DNA of 16,232 nucleotides from Aquifex sp. (lineage in GTDB: Bacteria > Aquificota > Aquificia > Aquificales > Aquificaceae). The stretch covers positions 1-16,232 of the forward strand of contig WFPV01000042.1 of assembly GCA_015487405.1 (NCBI GenBank), given 5' to 3'. The notes under the pieces were generated by a model that saw only the letters and a program-made list of their open reading frames with translations, did no database searches and was not told the DNA's origin. Position numbers and translations under genes: made by a program. Below, piece after piece: positions 15,145 to 16,232 of this stretch. Numbering within the stretch: position 1 is the first letter of the stretch; every line of letters begins with the position of its first letter.

Positions 15145-15172
15145 AGTATAGTATAATTCACAAAAAGCTCAA
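15145..15172 (-). promoter_or_regulatory. Candidate sigma-70-type promoter for PBP1A-bioF
   Basis: On the minus strand TTGAGC (15172-15167) and TATACT (15150-15145) are separated by 16 nt. Transcription would begin only about 5-6 nt before the PBP1A ATG, giving a nearly leaderless message, which agrees with the missing Shine-Dalgarno. A second TATACT overlaps 5 nt further upstream. On the plus strand TATAAT (15152-15157) occupies the same place and may serve the ferredoxin gene. Confidence 0.5.
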
Positions 15173-15257
15173 AATCTTAGATGATTTTCTTCATTAAATT
15201 GGAGATTCATATTCAGGTAAGATAAGAAAAACAAAAACTTATTAAGGAGGTGAGAAA

Positions 15258-15593
15258 ATGGCAGAATTCAAGCACGTATTCGTATGCGTCCAGGATAGAC
15301 CTCCTGGACATCCACAAGGTTCTTGTGCCCAAAGAGGTGGAAGAGAAGTTTTTCAAGCATTTATGGAAAAAATTCAAACAGATCCACAACTATTTATGAC
15401 AACTTTTATAACCCCTACGGGATGTATGAACAGCTGTATGATGGGACCAGTAGTTGTCATTTATCCGGACGGAGTTTGGTATGGACAGGTAAAACCTGAG
15501 GATGTTGATGAAATAGTCGAGAAACATCTAAAAAGTAATGAACCCGTAGAAAGATTAGTTATATCAAAGGGGAAGCCGCCGGGAATGTTTTAA
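15258..15593 (+). CDS. fdx4: Thioredoxin-like [2Fe-2S] ferredoxin (Fd4)
   Basis: This 111-residue protein matches the A. aeolicus ferredoxin with a thioredoxin fold, which forms a dimer and holds one [2Fe-2S] cluster per subunit. The four ligand cysteines are Cys10 and Cys23 in VCVQDRPPGHPQGSC, and Cys56 and Cys60 in GCMNSCMMGP (numbered with the first Met). The same fold occurs in NuoE of complex I, from which this family is set apart by its small stand-alone size. Its redox partner is not known from the sequence and no partner gene is adjacent. The ATG has a strong AAGGAGGTG ribosome site 6 nt upstream. Its stop shares TTAA with the stop of hfq on the other strand. Confidence 0.95.
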   Translation: MAEFKHVFVCVQDRPPGHPQGSCAQRGGREVFQAFMEKIQTDPQLFMTTFITPTGCMNSCMMGPVVVIYPDGVWYGQVKPEDVDEIVEKHLKSNEPVERLVISKGKPPGMF

Positions 15594-15832
15594 CCCTGTC
15601 CCGGCACCCCCTCTTCTTCAAACTTTATCTCAAGTTTTTCGTGGGGAACAATAGTAGTTACCGCATGTTTATAAACTAAGGTCTGTTGTTTGGCATCTTC
15701 CAAAAGAATTGTAAATAAATCAAAAGACCTTATCTTTCCTTGCAGTCTGACACCATTGATAAGATAAACGGAAACCTTTACTCTGCTTTTTCTTGCCGTG
15801 TTTAGGAAGCTTTCCTGCAGTTTGTATGGCAT
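15590..15832 (-). CDS. hfq: RNA chaperone Hfq
   Basis: This 80-residue Sm-like protein should form a hexameric ring that binds small RNAs and mRNAs. It starts MPYKLQESFLNTARK, with Gln6 matching the proximal-face glutamine. The Sm1 region is VSVYLINGVRLQGKIRSFDLFTILLE, with Asp38 and Phe40. The Sm2 motif Y54KHAVTTIVP contains the diagnostic YKH (54-56). The basic rim residues Arg14, Lys15 and Arg17 support lateral RNA binding. The C-terminal tail (about 70-80) is very short, unlike enterobacterial Hfq. The ATG at 15832-15830 is chosen because GGGAGG lies 6 nt upstream; a TTG two codons earlier abuts that site directly. It is divergent from glnB. In many bacteria hfq follows miaA, but here it stands alone. 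Confidence 0.95.
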   Translation of the reverse strand: MPYKLQESFLNTARKSRVKVSVYLINGVRLQGKIRSFDLFTILLEDAKQQTLVYKHAVTTIVPHEKLEIKFEEEGVPGQG

Positions 15833-15838
15833 TTGCAA

Positions 15839-15844
15839 CCTCCC
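15839..15844 (-). promoter_or_regulatory. Ribosome binding site that fixes the hfq start
   Basis: GGGAGG on the minus strand ends 6 nt before the ATG at 15832 and directly touches a TTG at 15838. The spacing excludes the TTG and gives the 80-residue protein. Confidence 0.85.
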
Positions 15845-15935
15845 GATAGAAGATTAGAAACGCTTTTAGTAATTAAGTATTTTACAGGAAATCAAGATTT
15901 AGTAACGAATTTAAATACATCCTTTAACGACGAAA

Positions 15936-15972
15936 TTGTAAATACAAATTTGTAAACATTTACAAAATTGTA
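15936..15972. repeat. Array of five alternating TTGTA/TACAA half-sites upstream of glnB
   Basis: Half-sites are TTGTA 15936-15940, TACAA 15943-15947, TTGTA 15950-15954, TACAA 15961-15965 and TTGTA 15968-15972. Neighbours form inverted repeats: TACAAATTTGTA (15943-15954) is a perfect 12-bp palindrome, and TTTGTAAA/TTTACAAA (15949-15966) has 8-bp arms around 2 nt. The centre lies about 75 nt upstream of the start expected from the sigma-54 promoter. This suits an enhancer-binding protein of the NtrC/NifA type, but a repressor of hfq or another regulator is also possible. Confidence 0.6.
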
Positions 15973-16002
15973 TCTAAAAACTTATCCATAGAAGTAACTA
16001 TA

Positions 16003-16018
16003 TGGCACGGTATTTGCA
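16003..16018 (+). promoter_or_regulatory. Sigma-54 (RpoN) promoter of glnB
   Basis: TGGCAC (16003-16008), a 5-nt spacer and TTGCA (16014-16018) match the -24/-12 consensus exactly, with GG and GC 12 nt apart. Transcription should start near 16028-16030, leaving a leader of about 77 nt before glnB. Control of glnB by nitrogen through RpoN and an AAA+ activator is the natural reading. A sigma-70-type reading (TTGCAC at 16014-16019, TATCTA 16 nt later) is a weaker alternative. Confidence 0.88.
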
Positions 16019-16094
16019 CTTAAAATATTAGAAAGTATCTATTAGATGAAAAAGTTATTTAAGCTAAAATATTCTTGTAATAAAAAACTTTTAA

Positions 16095-16232
<138 letters not shown>

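Noticed and set aside
15133..15257. Small RNA or riboswitch between PBP1A and the ferredoxin gene
   Set aside because: Only overlapping promoter-like elements and a ribosome site are visible, with no stable structured element or terminator.

Overview
The window looks like chromosomal DNA from Aquifex aeolicus or a very close relative (Aquificae, hyperthermophilic, Gram-negative-type envelope). I recognise the thioredoxin-fold [2Fe-2S] ferredoxin known as Fd4 in that species, an 80-residue Hfq, a short biotin-protein ligase without the DNA-binding domain, and a PBP1A. The proteins are rich in Lys and Glu, genes are tightly packed or overlapping, and start codons vary (ATG, GTG, TTG). This assignment comes from memory of the proteins, not from a search.

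Layout, left to right. 1-746: 5' part of a bifunctional riboflavin gene (ribBA, minus), divergent with only 20 nt to birA (biotin-protein ligase, plus). 1452-3409: a minus-strand pair, rimI (ribosomal protein acetyltransferase) followed by an EmrB-type drug/H+ antiporter, joined by a GTGA start/stop overlap. 3594-4729: a plus-strand pair, a purine/methylthio-nucleoside phosphorylase followed by a small FUN14-family membrane protein, joined by a TTGA overlap. 4726-6350: a minus-strand pair, ilvC (branched-chain amino acid synthesis) followed by a CDP-alcohol phosphatidyltransferase, joined by ATGA. 6467-6543: tRNA-Arg(CCU), then smc (chromosome condensation) 21 nt further on. 10032-10307: a MoaD/ThiS/CysO-like sulfur carrier (minus). 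10495-11814: a FadL/OmpP1-type outer-membrane porin (plus). 11798-15132: a minus-strand pair, PBP1A (cell wall synthesis) followed by bioF (biotin synthesis), joined by ATGA. 15258-15593: ferredoxin Fd4 (plus); 15590-15832: hfq (minus). 16107 to the end: 5' part of glnB (PII), preceded by an excellent sigma-54 promoter and an array of short inverted repeats.

The region is mainly housekeeping. Its most notable features are organisational. Functionally unrelated genes are translationally coupled in pairs. All five convergent gene pairs overlap at their 3' ends, three of them sharing the same four bases TTAA as both stop codons. Several genes start with no visible Shine-Dalgarno, next to others with near-perfect ones. 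Base composition also changes: the genes left of the tRNA, especially ribBA, birA and emrB, are visibly richer in G+C than most of those on the right. I found no mobile element, CRISPR array or defence cassette, and no stretch over 300 bases lacks a gene. The best candidate for a regulatory system is the sigma-54/TTGTA-TACAA arrangement in front of glnB.
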